Shown one piece after another: positions 1-5,054 of a DNA stretch of 5,054 nucleotides (its first letter is position 1; each line of letters opens with the position of its first letter). The stretch covers positions 1-5,054 of the forward strand of contig CAKSWL010000183.1 of assembly GCA_934511335.1 (NCBI GenBank), written 5' to 3'. The translations under genes and the position numbers were made by a program. The notes below the pieces were generated by a model. It had not been told where the DNA came from. It did no database searches and saw nothing but the letters and a program-made list of their open reading frames with translations. The stretch is from an uncultured Cloacibacillus sp. (GTDB lineage: Bacteria > Synergistota > Synergistia > Synergistales > Synergistaceae).

Positions 1-1
1 A

Positions 2-619
2 TACTGCGCCGGCATTCTCGGCTCCTCCGCGGCGAGCGTCGCGGAAAAGCTGCCATTGTATTTCAGCGGCAGGCTGTCTCTTGGGATGGCGCTGCGCGGC
101 CTTTCTTCCGGGGGCGGGATGCTTGCCGGGGGGCTTGTGGGGATTTGGCGGCTTTGGAGATGCCGGATAAACGTCGAGGATTTTGCCGAAGCCGCCGCCA
201 TCCCTGCGGCCGCGATGCTAGGCGTCGGCCGCCTCGGTTGTCTTTTTGAGGGCTGCTGCGCGGGCGTAGGAGAATATTACCGCGTCGTTCCCTGGTGGGC
301 GGTGCACCTCCACTTTGACCCGACGGGCTTTTACCGCTATCCGTCGCAGCTTGCCGAGTCTCTGGCCGCCGGCGGGATATTGCTGCTGCTGCTGCTGGTC
401 GAGAGATGCGCGCGCCGGATCAGGGGCGGCCGAAGCGCCGCGGTGGTTTTTCCGCTCTTTATGGCGCTTTACGCCCTGTACCGGCTTTTATTCGACCGTT
501 TAAGAGACGCCCCCGTGGGGGGGAAGTGGATCTGGCTTGCCGCCGCGGCCGCCGGACTTGTCTGGCTTGCAGCTTCCGCTATGCGCGTCTTATGGTACCG
601 CCGCCGCGGAACTCCTTAA
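2..619 (+). CDS. Lgt-family (prolipoprotein diacylglyceryl transferase-like) membrane protein, 5' end missing
   Basis: The reading frame is open from the window edge to a TAA at 617-619, giving 205 visible residues. True Lgt is usually about 260-290 residues, so roughly 50-80 N-terminal residues should lie upstream. A TTG at 56 could be read as a start, but the Lgt-like pattern continues through the codons before it, so I treat the gene as partial. Lgt transfers diacylglyceryl from phosphatidylglycerol to the lipobox cysteine of prolipoproteins in the inner membrane. Landmarks seen: a glycine-rich GLSSGGG at residues 33-39 (usual FHGG or FYGG site), the signature GRLGCLFEGCCAG at 76-88, YPSQL at 113-117, and YRLLFDRLRD near 160-169, matching the Lgt C-terminal R-x3-E-x2-R region. 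Four or five hydrophobic segments are visible, one with six leucines. The oddity is the signature: canonical Lgt has N and E where this protein has cysteines (C-x4-CC), and the usual His is absent. It may be a paralogue of the cysteine-type Lgt-like class rather than the housekeeping enzyme. Family placement is fairly sure; activity is not. Confidence 0.8.
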   Translation, partial: YCAGILGSSAASVAEKLPLYFSGRLSLGMALRGLSSGGGMLAGGLVGIWRLWRCRINVEDFAEAAAIPAAAMLGVGRLGCLFEGCCAGVGEYYRVVPWWAVHLHFDPTGFYRYPSQLAESLAAGGILLLLLLVERCARRIRGGRSAAVVFPLFMALYALYRLLFDRLRDAPVGGKWIWLAAAAAGLVWLAASAMRVLWYRRRGTP

Positions 620-3242
620 GAAACCGCAGCAGCGCTTCACCGTTCAGCGGCTTTGCGATCAGGTAGCCCTGTATTTTGAGACAGCCGATGTCGAGCAGCG
701 CGGCAAGCTCGTCTCCGCTTTCGACCCCTTCGGCGACGACCCCATGGCCGGTGGCGCGCGCGACCGTGATGATCGCCTTGATGATCTCCCGCTGCTTAAG
801 AGAATTTTCTACTCCTTTAACGAAGCTCTTGTCTATCTTTAAATAGTCGGCGCCTAAGTCTTTCAGGTACGAGACGCTGGAGTATCCCGTGCCGAAGTCG
901 TCGATGAATATCGCGATCCCCGCCTCCTTAAAGGGCCGCAGCCGCTCCTGCAGCGCCGAGGCGCTTTCAAAACCGTTTGATTCGGTGATCTCTACGCCCA
1001 GCCGCTCTGCGGGAAGGCCGGCCTCCTCCACTTTGGACAACAGCTTGGCGACGAAGTCGGTCTGCGCGAGCTGGACCATGGAGACGTTGAACTCTACGGC
1101 TACGTCCTCTCCCAGCGCCAAGAGCCTTTTGGCGAAGGCGATCGATTCGCGCGCCACCCAGTCGCTGAGCTCGTTGATAAAGCCGTTTGCCTCCGCCAGC
1201 GGGATGAAGACTGACGGCGGGATCTCTCCGTAGCGGGCGCTGTGCCAGCGTGAGAGAGCCTCGACGGAGGTGATCCGGTCCTCCAAAACGTCGTATATCG
1301 GCTGGTAGTAGAGCTCCATTTCTCCGTTTTTCAGGGCGTTTTGCAGCGCCATCTCAAGGTCTAGGCTGCGTATGATGGAGCGGTATCTCTTTTCGTCGAT
1401 GATGTAGAGCCCCTCGTTTTCCTTTGCCTGGCGGAGCGCGATCTCTCCGCGGCGGAAGATGTCGTCCGGCGTTACGCTGCGGTTGGCGATATATTCCCGG
1501 TAGGTGACGATCCCGATGACGACGCGGACTTCAAAGGTGTTGCTGTCGATATTGAAGGGGGCGGAGAAGGCCTCTTTGACGGCATAGCAGAGCGCCGAAA
1601 GCTCCCGTGGCTCATTGAAGGTGTGATAAATTACGAAGTCGTCGTGTCTTAAGCTGTAGAGCTCGGCGTTAAAGCGCTTTACGACGTCGGAGAGGCGGCG
1701 CGCGGTCTCCGCTATCATCTTATTGTAGACGGGGCTGCCGAATATTTCCAGGATTTTGTGTCCGTCGTTAATTTCGACGAAGCAGCAGGCGGCCTGGTAG
1801 CTCGCCGGCATATTCACAGCCATCACCGTGCGGATCTTCTGCTGGAAGACCTCGATGTTCGGCAGTCTCGTCAGTTGGTTGACGTAGGCCAGGCCGCGGA
1901 CGCGCCGCTGCAGCTTCTCGTCTTCCGTGATGTCGATTGCCAGAGCCTGCCCGACGCCGCTGGGGTCGGCCTCCAGGATCTTGAGATGCAGATAGACGCG
2001 TCTGCCGTCGGGGGCCGCGCAGCAGAGGCGCAGCGACTCGCCGCCCTTAAACGGCGCCTGCGGGAATTTTTTCTGCCCCGCCGCGGCGATCTCGTCGAAT
2101 TTAAAATGCGGCGTCTCGGGCGGCAGTCCCAGCAGCTTGGCAAAGCTCTCTTTGAAATCGTAGGCACGTCCAGAAGGGTGGAGGGTCAGCAGATGCAGCC
2201 CCGAGGAGTTGATCACTCCGTCGGAGATGCTCAAAAGACGCACAAAGCGCCAGGCGTAATAATAAACGAGCAAAGTGATGCCTATCAGCAGCAGCGTCAG
2301 CGCCGCGAATACCGCGCCTATCTTTATCATCAGCTTCTGCTGCGCGCCTCTGATGCTTTTGTTTGACGAAACGGCGACCAGCTTCCAATTGCCGGTATTC
2401 GGCAGCGTCACATAGGAGACGGATCTGCCCGTGCTCTTGGAGGTGTAGTTATGGACCGTTGCTCCGTCGGCGGAGGCCATTTGTACGGCGAGCTCTTTTC
2501 TTTCCTCGGGCGAGAGCCTTCTGCCCATAAAGTTGAAGACCTTCGTCGAGCCGCTGAAATACATCTGCGGGTCGCTGAAGACGCCGGAATTGGAGATGAC
2601 GGAGTTTTCGCCGTCGATCAGAAAGAGATTGGCGCCGCTATAGGGGATGTCGATGCCTTTGAGGAAGGAGGCGGCCTCGCTGGTATCCATGACGGCGCTG
2701 AGCGTGCCGACGACATAGGCTCCCATATAGACGGGGGTGGATAGCACGATGGACTCCGCGCCATGTATCCGCTCCTTCGCGGCGGGGTCTAGAATTACGG
2801 AGGAGGTGGAGGAGAAACCGCGCAGCGCCCGCTGAAAAAAGTCATAGTCATAGATGTTGTAGCCTCTCTCTTCGGGGGTTAGCACATCGCCCTTTTCGTC
2901 GGCGATCATGAAACGCTTATAATTCATCCGGTCTTTAATCCGGTTGTAAAAGCGGCAGCGCTCCTGCAGCTCCGCTAACGCGACGCTGGGGTCCTGCTCT
3001 TTATTATTGTTGCCGAGCCACGCGATCGACGATAGCATTTGGATACGGGTGTTTATTCTTTCATTGACTATATCGGCGGCCAAGGAAAAGACGGAATGCA
3101 TTTGGGCGTAGTCCTGCTCCAGATACAATTCTCTGATGCGGAGCAGCAGCATAACGTTCAGACAACCAAGCAGAAGAAGCATTATTATGAGGAGAACAAA
3201 GGTACGTGTAAAAAATGAACGTGTTTTTATCCTATTCTTCAA
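579..3242 (-). CDS. Membrane-bound Cache/PAS-like/degenerate GGDEF/EAL protein, probable c-di-GMP phosphodiesterase
   Basis: This is a complete 887-residue protein. Order: basic N-terminus; TM1 about 14-34; extracytoplasmic region about 35-303 resembling a double Cache sensor (YDYDFFQRALRG near 131-142, STPVY near 168-172, NWKLVAVSS near 285-293); TM2 about 307-329; PAS-like segment about 340-440 ending AIDITEDE; GGDEF-type domain about 445-615; EAL domain about 625-878. The GGDEF signature is replaced by RHDDF (532-536), so cyclase activity is unlikely, though the fold is recognisable from QLTRLPN at 456-462. The EAL domain keeps its known catalytic and metal-binding positions: EAL 661-663, N719, E751, D781-D782 in DDFGTGYSS, K802, E838 and Q858. 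It should therefore hydrolyse c-di-GMP to pGpG at the cytoplasmic face in response to a ligand bound outside. The start is TTG at 3242-3240, chosen because an AGAGGAG Shine-Dalgarno lies 8 nt upstream and an in-frame stop lies shortly before it; the next in-frame Met is residue 21, inside TM1. The gene ends with TAG inside the convergent Lgt-like gene. Family is certain; direction of activity is inferred from motifs. Confidence 0.95.
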   Translation of the reverse strand: MKNRIKTRSFFTRTFVLLIIMLLLLGCLNVMLLLRIRELYLEQDYAQMHSVFSLAADIVNERINTRIQMLSSIAWLGNNNKEQDPSVALAELQERCRFYNRIKDRMNYKRFMIADEKGDVLTPEERGYNIYDYDFFQRALRGFSSTSSVILDPAAKERIHGAESIVLSTPVYMGAYVVGTLSAVMDTSEAASFLKGIDIPYSGANLFLIDGENSVISNSGVFSDPQMYFSGSTKVFNFMGRRLSPEERKELAVQMASADGATVHNYTSKSTGRSVSYVTLPNTGNWKLVAVSSNKSIRGAQQKLMIKIGAVFAALTLLLIGITLLVYYYAWRFVRLLSISDGVINSSGLHLLTLHPSGRAYDFKESFAKLLGLPPETPHFKFDEIAAAGQKKFPQAPFKGGESLRLCCAAPDGRRVYLHLKILEADPSGVGQALAIDITEDEKLQRRVRGLAYVNQLTRLPNIEVFQQKIRTVMAVNMPASYQAACCFVEINDGHKILEIFGSPVYNKMIAETARRLSDVVKRFNAELYSLRHDDFVIYHTFNEPRELSALCYAVKEAFSAPFNIDSNTFEVRVVIGIVTYREYIANRSVTPDDIFRRGEIALRQAKENEGLYIIDEKRYRSIIRSLDLEMALQNALKNGEMELYYQPIYDVLEDRITSVEALSRWHSARYGEIPPSVFIPLAEANGFINELSDWVARESIAFAKRLLALGEDVAVEFNVSMVQLAQTDFVAKLLSKVEEAGLPAERLGVEITESNGFESASALQERLRPFKEAGIAIFIDDFGTGYSSVSYLKDLGADYLKIDKSFVKGVENSLKQREIIKAIITVARATGHGVVAEGVESGDELAALLDIGCLKIQGYLIAKPLNGEALLRFLKEFRGGGTIRRA

Positions 3243-3250
3243 TAGTCTAA

Positions 3251-3257
3251 CTCCTCT
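3251..3257 (-). promoter_or_regulatory. Shine-Dalgarno that decides the TTG start of the Cache/EAL gene
   Basis: On the - strand this reads AGAGGAG, with 8 nt between it and the TTG at 3242-3240. No ATG in the same frame has a comparable site, and starting at the next Met (residue 21) would cut through the first membrane segment. This supports the rare TTG initiation codon. Confidence 0.8.
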
Positions 3258-3280
3258 GGTTGTACGGCTTCGCTAAAATA

Positions 3281-3289
3281 ATTATAGCA
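3281..3289 (-). promoter_or_regulatory. Extended -10 promoter of the Cache/EAL gene
   Basis: Read on the - strand this is TGCTATAAT, a perfect -10 hexamer preceded by the TGn extended -10 element. The hexamer 17 bp further upstream (GATATA) is a poor -35, which fits an extended -10 promoter that does not need one. Transcription would start near 3274, leaving a leader of about 30 nt, just enough for the Shine-Dalgarno. This is assigned from sequence only. Confidence 0.65.
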
Positions 3290-3339
3290 TATTAAAGTGC
3301 GGATATATCTTTCCCGCCGTTGCCAAAAATACCGATTGA

Positions 3340-3358
3340 GCGGCGCTGCCGCCTTTTT
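3340..3358 (+). terminator. Short terminator-like hairpin with T tract
   Basis: GCGGC (3340-3344), loop GCT, GCCGC (3348-3352), then C and five T. This has the shape of a weak intrinsic terminator read rightward. The 5-bp stem is short and no rightward gene ends just upstream, so its purpose is unclear; it could block antisense or read-through transcription toward the protease promoter. It shares bases with a second possible hairpin, CTGCCGCC (3346-3353) with GGCGGCAG (3366-3373), so only one can form at a time. Confidence 0.3.
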
Positions 3359-3378
3359 GCGGCGCGGCGGCAGGCGGG

Positions 3379-3424
3379 GCGGCAAAGAAAAAAGAGCGCG
3401 GACGCAAAGGATATTTTTTGCCGC
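3379..3424. repeat. Imperfect inverted repeat, 11-bp arms
   Basis: The left arm GCGGCAAAGAA (3379-3389) pairs with the right arm TTTTTTGCCGC (3414-3424) over 11 positions with one G-T mismatch, and 24 bases lie between the arms. A/T pairs sit on the loop side and G/C pairs at the base. It lies about 50 bp upstream of the protease -35. It could be a cruciform or RNA hairpin, a protein-binding site, or chance in a GC-rich, A/T-tract-containing stretch. Confidence 0.4.
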
Positions 3425-3473
3425 ACATAACGCAGCCGGCATTGTCATCTTCACAAATATTCCACAAAAATCA

Positions 3474-3491
3474 TCGTTGACTTTCGTTGAC
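3474..3491 (+). repeat. Tandem 8-bp direct repeat TCGTTGAC at the protease promoter
   Basis: TCGTTGAC occurs at 3474-3481 and exactly again at 3484-3491, a 10-bp period that puts both copies on the same face of the helix. The first copy contains the first five bases of the proposed -35. Tandem half-sites with about one-turn spacing are typical of OmpR/PhoB-type response regulators. The repeat itself is seen directly; a binding protein is inference. Confidence 0.6.
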
Positions 3492-3504
3492 CATATGGTA
3501 TTAT
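3477..3504 (+). promoter_or_regulatory. Probable sigma70-type promoter of the protease gene
   Basis: The -35 is TTGACT (3477-3482, 5 of 6 consensus) and the -10 is TATTAT (3499-3504, 5 of 6), with a 16-bp spacer. A second overlapping TATTAT at 3502-3507 would give a 19-bp spacer and is less likely. Transcription would begin near 3511, giving a leader of about 40 nt. I see no match to the E. coli sigma-E pattern known from degP, so stress control, if present, would work through another regulator. Confidence 0.6.
3490..3499. promoter_or_regulatory. Perfect 10-bp palindrome between -35 and -10
   Basis: ACCATATGGT is a perfect palindrome in the promoter spacer; its last base is the first base of the -10. 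A dimeric regulator bound here would block RNA polymerase, so it is a candidate operator. It may also be chance: 10-bp palindromes are not rare in a window of this size, and only the position makes it notable. Confidence 0.35.
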
Positions 3505-3539
3505 TATGAGCCATGCAGCAAGTATACAAAAAAATTTTT

Positions 3540-3546
3540 GGAGGTG
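3540..3546 (+). promoter_or_regulatory. Shine-Dalgarno of the protease gene
   Basis: GGAGGTG lies 5 nt before the ATG at 3552 (7 nt counted from GGAGG), an almost perfect match to the anti-Shine-Dalgarno. It fixes the start and predicts strong translation. It directly follows an A7-T5 run (3528-3539), which would keep the leader poorly structured. Confidence 0.85.
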
Positions 3547-3551
3547 TCTCA

Positions 3552-5054
3552 ATGGAAAAATTCAATCTGAACAGCAGCTTGAAAAAGTTAGGCACGGCTG
3601 TGCTGGCCGCTCTGATTTTATTTGCCGGCGGAGCCGCGGGGTCCTATATAGCGACAAGATACACAGTAACCGAGACGGGCATCAGCCCGGCGGCAAATCC
3701 CGGAGGGGCGGCGGTGGCTTTTACCCCCGAGCCCTTCGACCAGAAGAACCCCTATGTGGCGATCGTCAAGCGGAGCTCGCCCGCGGTCGTCAACATCGAC
3801 GTCGAGACCATGGTGACGGAGCAGCCGATGGTCAATCCCTTCCAGGGCAACCCCTTCTTCGAGGAATTTTTTGGAGAGGAATTTTTCGGCCCGCAGCAGC
3901 GGCAGAGCCAGCCCCGGAAGGTGCCGCGCCGCGGCAAAGGATCGGGCTTCATCGTCAGCAAGGAGGGCTATATACTGACGAACAACCACGTCGTCGAGGA
4001 CGCCGACAAGATAAAGGTCACGATGCTCGACGGCAGAACCTTTGACGCGAAGAAGGTCGGTCAGGACCCCACCTTCGACCTCGCCGTGATCCAAATCAAG
4101 GCAGGCGACCTTCCCGTCCTGCCGCTGGGCGACTCCAGCGCCACCGAGGTGGGGGAGCAGGTCGTAGCGATCGGCAACCCGCACGGCTTTGAGAATACCG
4201 TCACCGCGGGGATCATCTCCGCAAAGAACAGGACCCTGCAGGCGCCGGGAATAAACTTCCAGGGCTTCCTTCAGACCGACGCGGCGATCAACCCCGGAAA
4301 CAGCGGCGGCCCGCTCATCGACCTTAACGGCGACGTCGTCGGGATCAACACGGCGATCGTTCCTTATGCACAGGGCATCGGCTTCGCGGTCCCCGTCAAC
4401 ATGGCGAAACAGATTATGGACGACCTCATCAAGCACGGCGAGGTGCGCCGCGGCTGGCTCGGCGTAACGGTGCAGCCGCTCACGGCTTCGCTCGTGGAGG
4501 CCTACAAGATCCCGGTCAAAGAGGGCTCGATCATCGCCGACGTCCAAAAAGGCTCGCCGGCGGATAAGTTCGGCCTCCAGCGCGGCGACGTGATCGTGGC
4601 GGTCGGCGACAGCAAGATCAAGAACAGCGAGGACGTCGTCTTCGCGGTGCGCAACAAGCTTGCGGGCGAAAAGGTCCCCTTTGAGCTCTACCGCGACGGC
4701 AAGAAGATGACGATCGACGTCACTTTAGGCGACATCGACGGCGTGAAGGGCGCGAAGAGAGAGAGCCGCGGCGGCCAGCAGAGCGCCCCGAAGGAATCGA
4801 CGCGGATGGGGATCACGGTGGCGCCCAACAGCCCTGAGTTAGGCAAACAGTACGGCCTCTCGGAGACCGAAGGCGTGGTGGTGACGAAGATCGCCCAGGG
4901 TTCCCAGGGACAGCGCTTGGGCCTTCGTCGGGGAGACGTCATCCTGGAGATCAATCGGCAGAAGATAAACACCATCGCCGATTGGGAGCGGATGATGAAC
5001 GGCAAGCGGGGAGCGCTCGGCTTCCTGATCTCGCGCGGCGGGCAGACGCTTTTC
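3552..5054 (+). CDS. degP: DegP/HtrA (Do-family) periplasmic serine protease with two PDZ domains, 3' end missing
   Basis: From the ATG at 3552, 501 residues are visible and the frame is still open at the window edge. The last residues (GFLISRGGQTLF) match the closing strands of the second PDZ domain, so probably only about 5-20 residues are missing. This family degrades and chaperones misfolded proteins in the periplasm as trimers and larger cages. A basic N-terminus and a hydrophobic segment at about 13-33 form a signal peptide or signal anchor. The S1C protease domain covers about 67-295. Its triad is H146 (TNNHVV), D176 (FDLAV) and S251 (NPGNSGGPL); the spacings of 30 and 75 equal those of E. 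coli DegP (H105, D135, S210). A Phe- and Glu-rich LA-type loop lies at about 95-125. PDZ1 is about 299-393, with carboxylate-binding loop GWLGV at 301-305; a linker rich in charge, Gly and Gln covers about 395-417; PDZ2 starts near 418. The visible protein has no cysteine, as suits an exported enzyme. Two PDZ domains favour DegP/DegQ over DegS; DegP and DegQ cannot be told apart here. Confidence 0.97.
   Translation, partial: MEKFNLNSSLKKLGTAVLAALILFAGGAAGSYIATRYTVTETGISPAANPGGAAVAFTPEPFDQKNPYVAIVKRSSPAVVNIDVETMVTEQPMVNPFQGNPFFEEFFGEEFFGPQQRQSQPRKVPRRGKGSGFIVSKEGYILTNNHVVEDADKIKVTMLDGRTFDAKKVGQDPTFDLAVIQIKAGDLPVLPLGDSSATEVGEQVVAIGNPHGFENTVTAGIISAKNRTLQAPGINFQGFLQTDAAINPGNSGGPLIDLNGDVVGINTAIVPYAQGIGFAVPVNMAKQIMDDLIKHGEVRRGWLGVTVQPLTASLVEAYKIPVKEGSIIADVQKGSPADKFGLQRGDVIVAVGDSKIKNSEDVVFAVRNKLAGEKVPFELYRDGKKMTIDVTLGDIDGVKGAKRESRGGQQSAPKESTRMGITVAPNSPELGKQYGLSETEGVVVTKIAQGSQGQRLGLRRGDVILEINRQKINTIADWERMMNGKRGALGFLISRGGQTLF
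3861..3890 (+). repeat. 15-bp in-frame tandem duplication inside the protease LA-type loop
   Basis: Two adjacent 15-bp units (3861-3875 and 3876-3890) are identical at 13 of 15 positions and encode EEFFG twice (residues 104-113). The unit is in frame, so gain or loss of a copy by replication slippage would alter loop length without breaking the gene. In DegP the LA loop takes part in oligomer gating, so copy number could matter, but that effect is inferred. Confidence 0.6.

Larger units (their letters stand above)
3243..3551. other. Divergent intergenic region between the c-di-GMP gene and the protease gene
   Basis: This 309-bp stretch separates two start codons that point away from each other. 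It has three zones. The left, AT-rich zone (about 3243-3300) holds the Shine-Dalgarno and extended -10 promoter of the leftward gene. The middle zone (about 3311-3430) is a GC-rich block of GGC/GCC-rich repeats with A and T runs that can form several alternative hairpins. The right, AT-rich zone (about 3441-3551) holds the promoter, direct repeat, palindrome and Shine-Dalgarno of the protease gene. Short open frames cross it in several directions, but none has a Shine-Dalgarno plus recognisable protein character, so I call no gene here. Confidence 0.85.

Noticed and set aside
56..58. TTG as the true start of the Lgt-like gene
   Set aside because: The frame is open to the window edge, the preceding 18 codons look like Lgt N-terminal sequence, and a start here would give a protein far shorter than the family; I see no clear Shine-Dalgarno in front of it.
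375..398. CTG trinucleotide run as a repeat element
   Set aside because: It is a short codon run encoding leucines of a membrane segment, explained by protein composition.
1758..2366. 202-codon open frame on the + strand opposite the Cache/EAL gene
   Set aside because: It is antisense to the PAS-like and GGDEF coding region, has low-complexity Arg/Gln/Asp-rich composition, and no recognisable domain.
3162..3173. Lipobox-like LLGC (residues 24-27) in the Cache/EAL protein, tempting beside an Lgt-like gene
   Set aside because: It lies in the middle of a long hydrophobic membrane segment that continues past the Cys, -2 is Leu rather than the usual small residue, and the two-membrane-segment sensor topology explains the region better.
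3477..3510. Sigma-E-type stress promoter for the protease
   Set aside because: No GAACTT-like -35 with a TCTGA-like -10 at the right spacing; the sigma70-like hexamers fit better.
3506..4045. 179-codon + strand frame starting at the ATG in TATGAGCC before the protease start
   Set aside because: It is out of frame with the protease, has no Shine-Dalgarno, and its product is an Arg/Gly-rich frameshift shadow of the protease.
3618..4547. Long 309-codon open frame on the - strand opposite the protease gene
   Set aside because: It lies wholly antisense to a certain catalytic domain, its product is rich in Asp, His, Arg and Val as expected from the reverse of GC-rich coding DNA, and no family pattern is visible.

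Overview
The window holds three genes, two of them cut by its ends. From left to right they are: the 3' part of a divergent Lgt-family (prolipoprotein diacylglyceryl transferase-like) membrane protein on the + strand; a complete 887-residue membrane-bound c-di-GMP signalling protein (Cache sensor, PAS-like region, degenerate GGDEF, intact EAL) on the - strand; and nearly all of a DegP/HtrA-type periplasmic serine protease with two PDZ domains on the + strand. The protease runs off the right edge with probably only a few residues missing.

The DNA is GC-rich with mostly G/C-ending codons. The two intergenic promoters are AT-rich and look sigma70-like, and both internal starts have strong Shine-Dalgarno sequences. 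A Cache-type extracytoplasmic sensor beside a DegP-like protease points to a diderm bacterium. The overall style reminds me of Synergistota (for example the Cloacibacillus group), but this is an impression and not a demonstrated assignment.

Layout: 2-619 is the Lgt-like gene. It converges on the c-di-GMP gene (579-3242, -), and the two coding regions overlap tail to tail by 41 bp, leaving no room for a terminator between them. Positions 3243-3551 form a 309-bp divergent intergenic region. It carries an extended -10 promoter for the c-di-GMP gene, a GC-rich block with overlapping inverted repeats, and a promoter for the protease gene with an 8-bp direct repeat spaced one helical turn apart and a perfect 10-bp palindrome. 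The protease gene fills 3552-5054.

The gene products share an envelope theme: membrane lipid or lipoprotein-type chemistry, extracytoplasmic sensing coupled to c-di-GMP hydrolysis, and periplasmic protein quality control. Nothing shows that they form one pathway. I found no RNA gene, CRISPR array, insertion sequence or attachment site, and no convincing undescribed system. The items most worth a second look are the altered active-site motif of the Lgt-like protein and the repeat architecture at the protease promoter.
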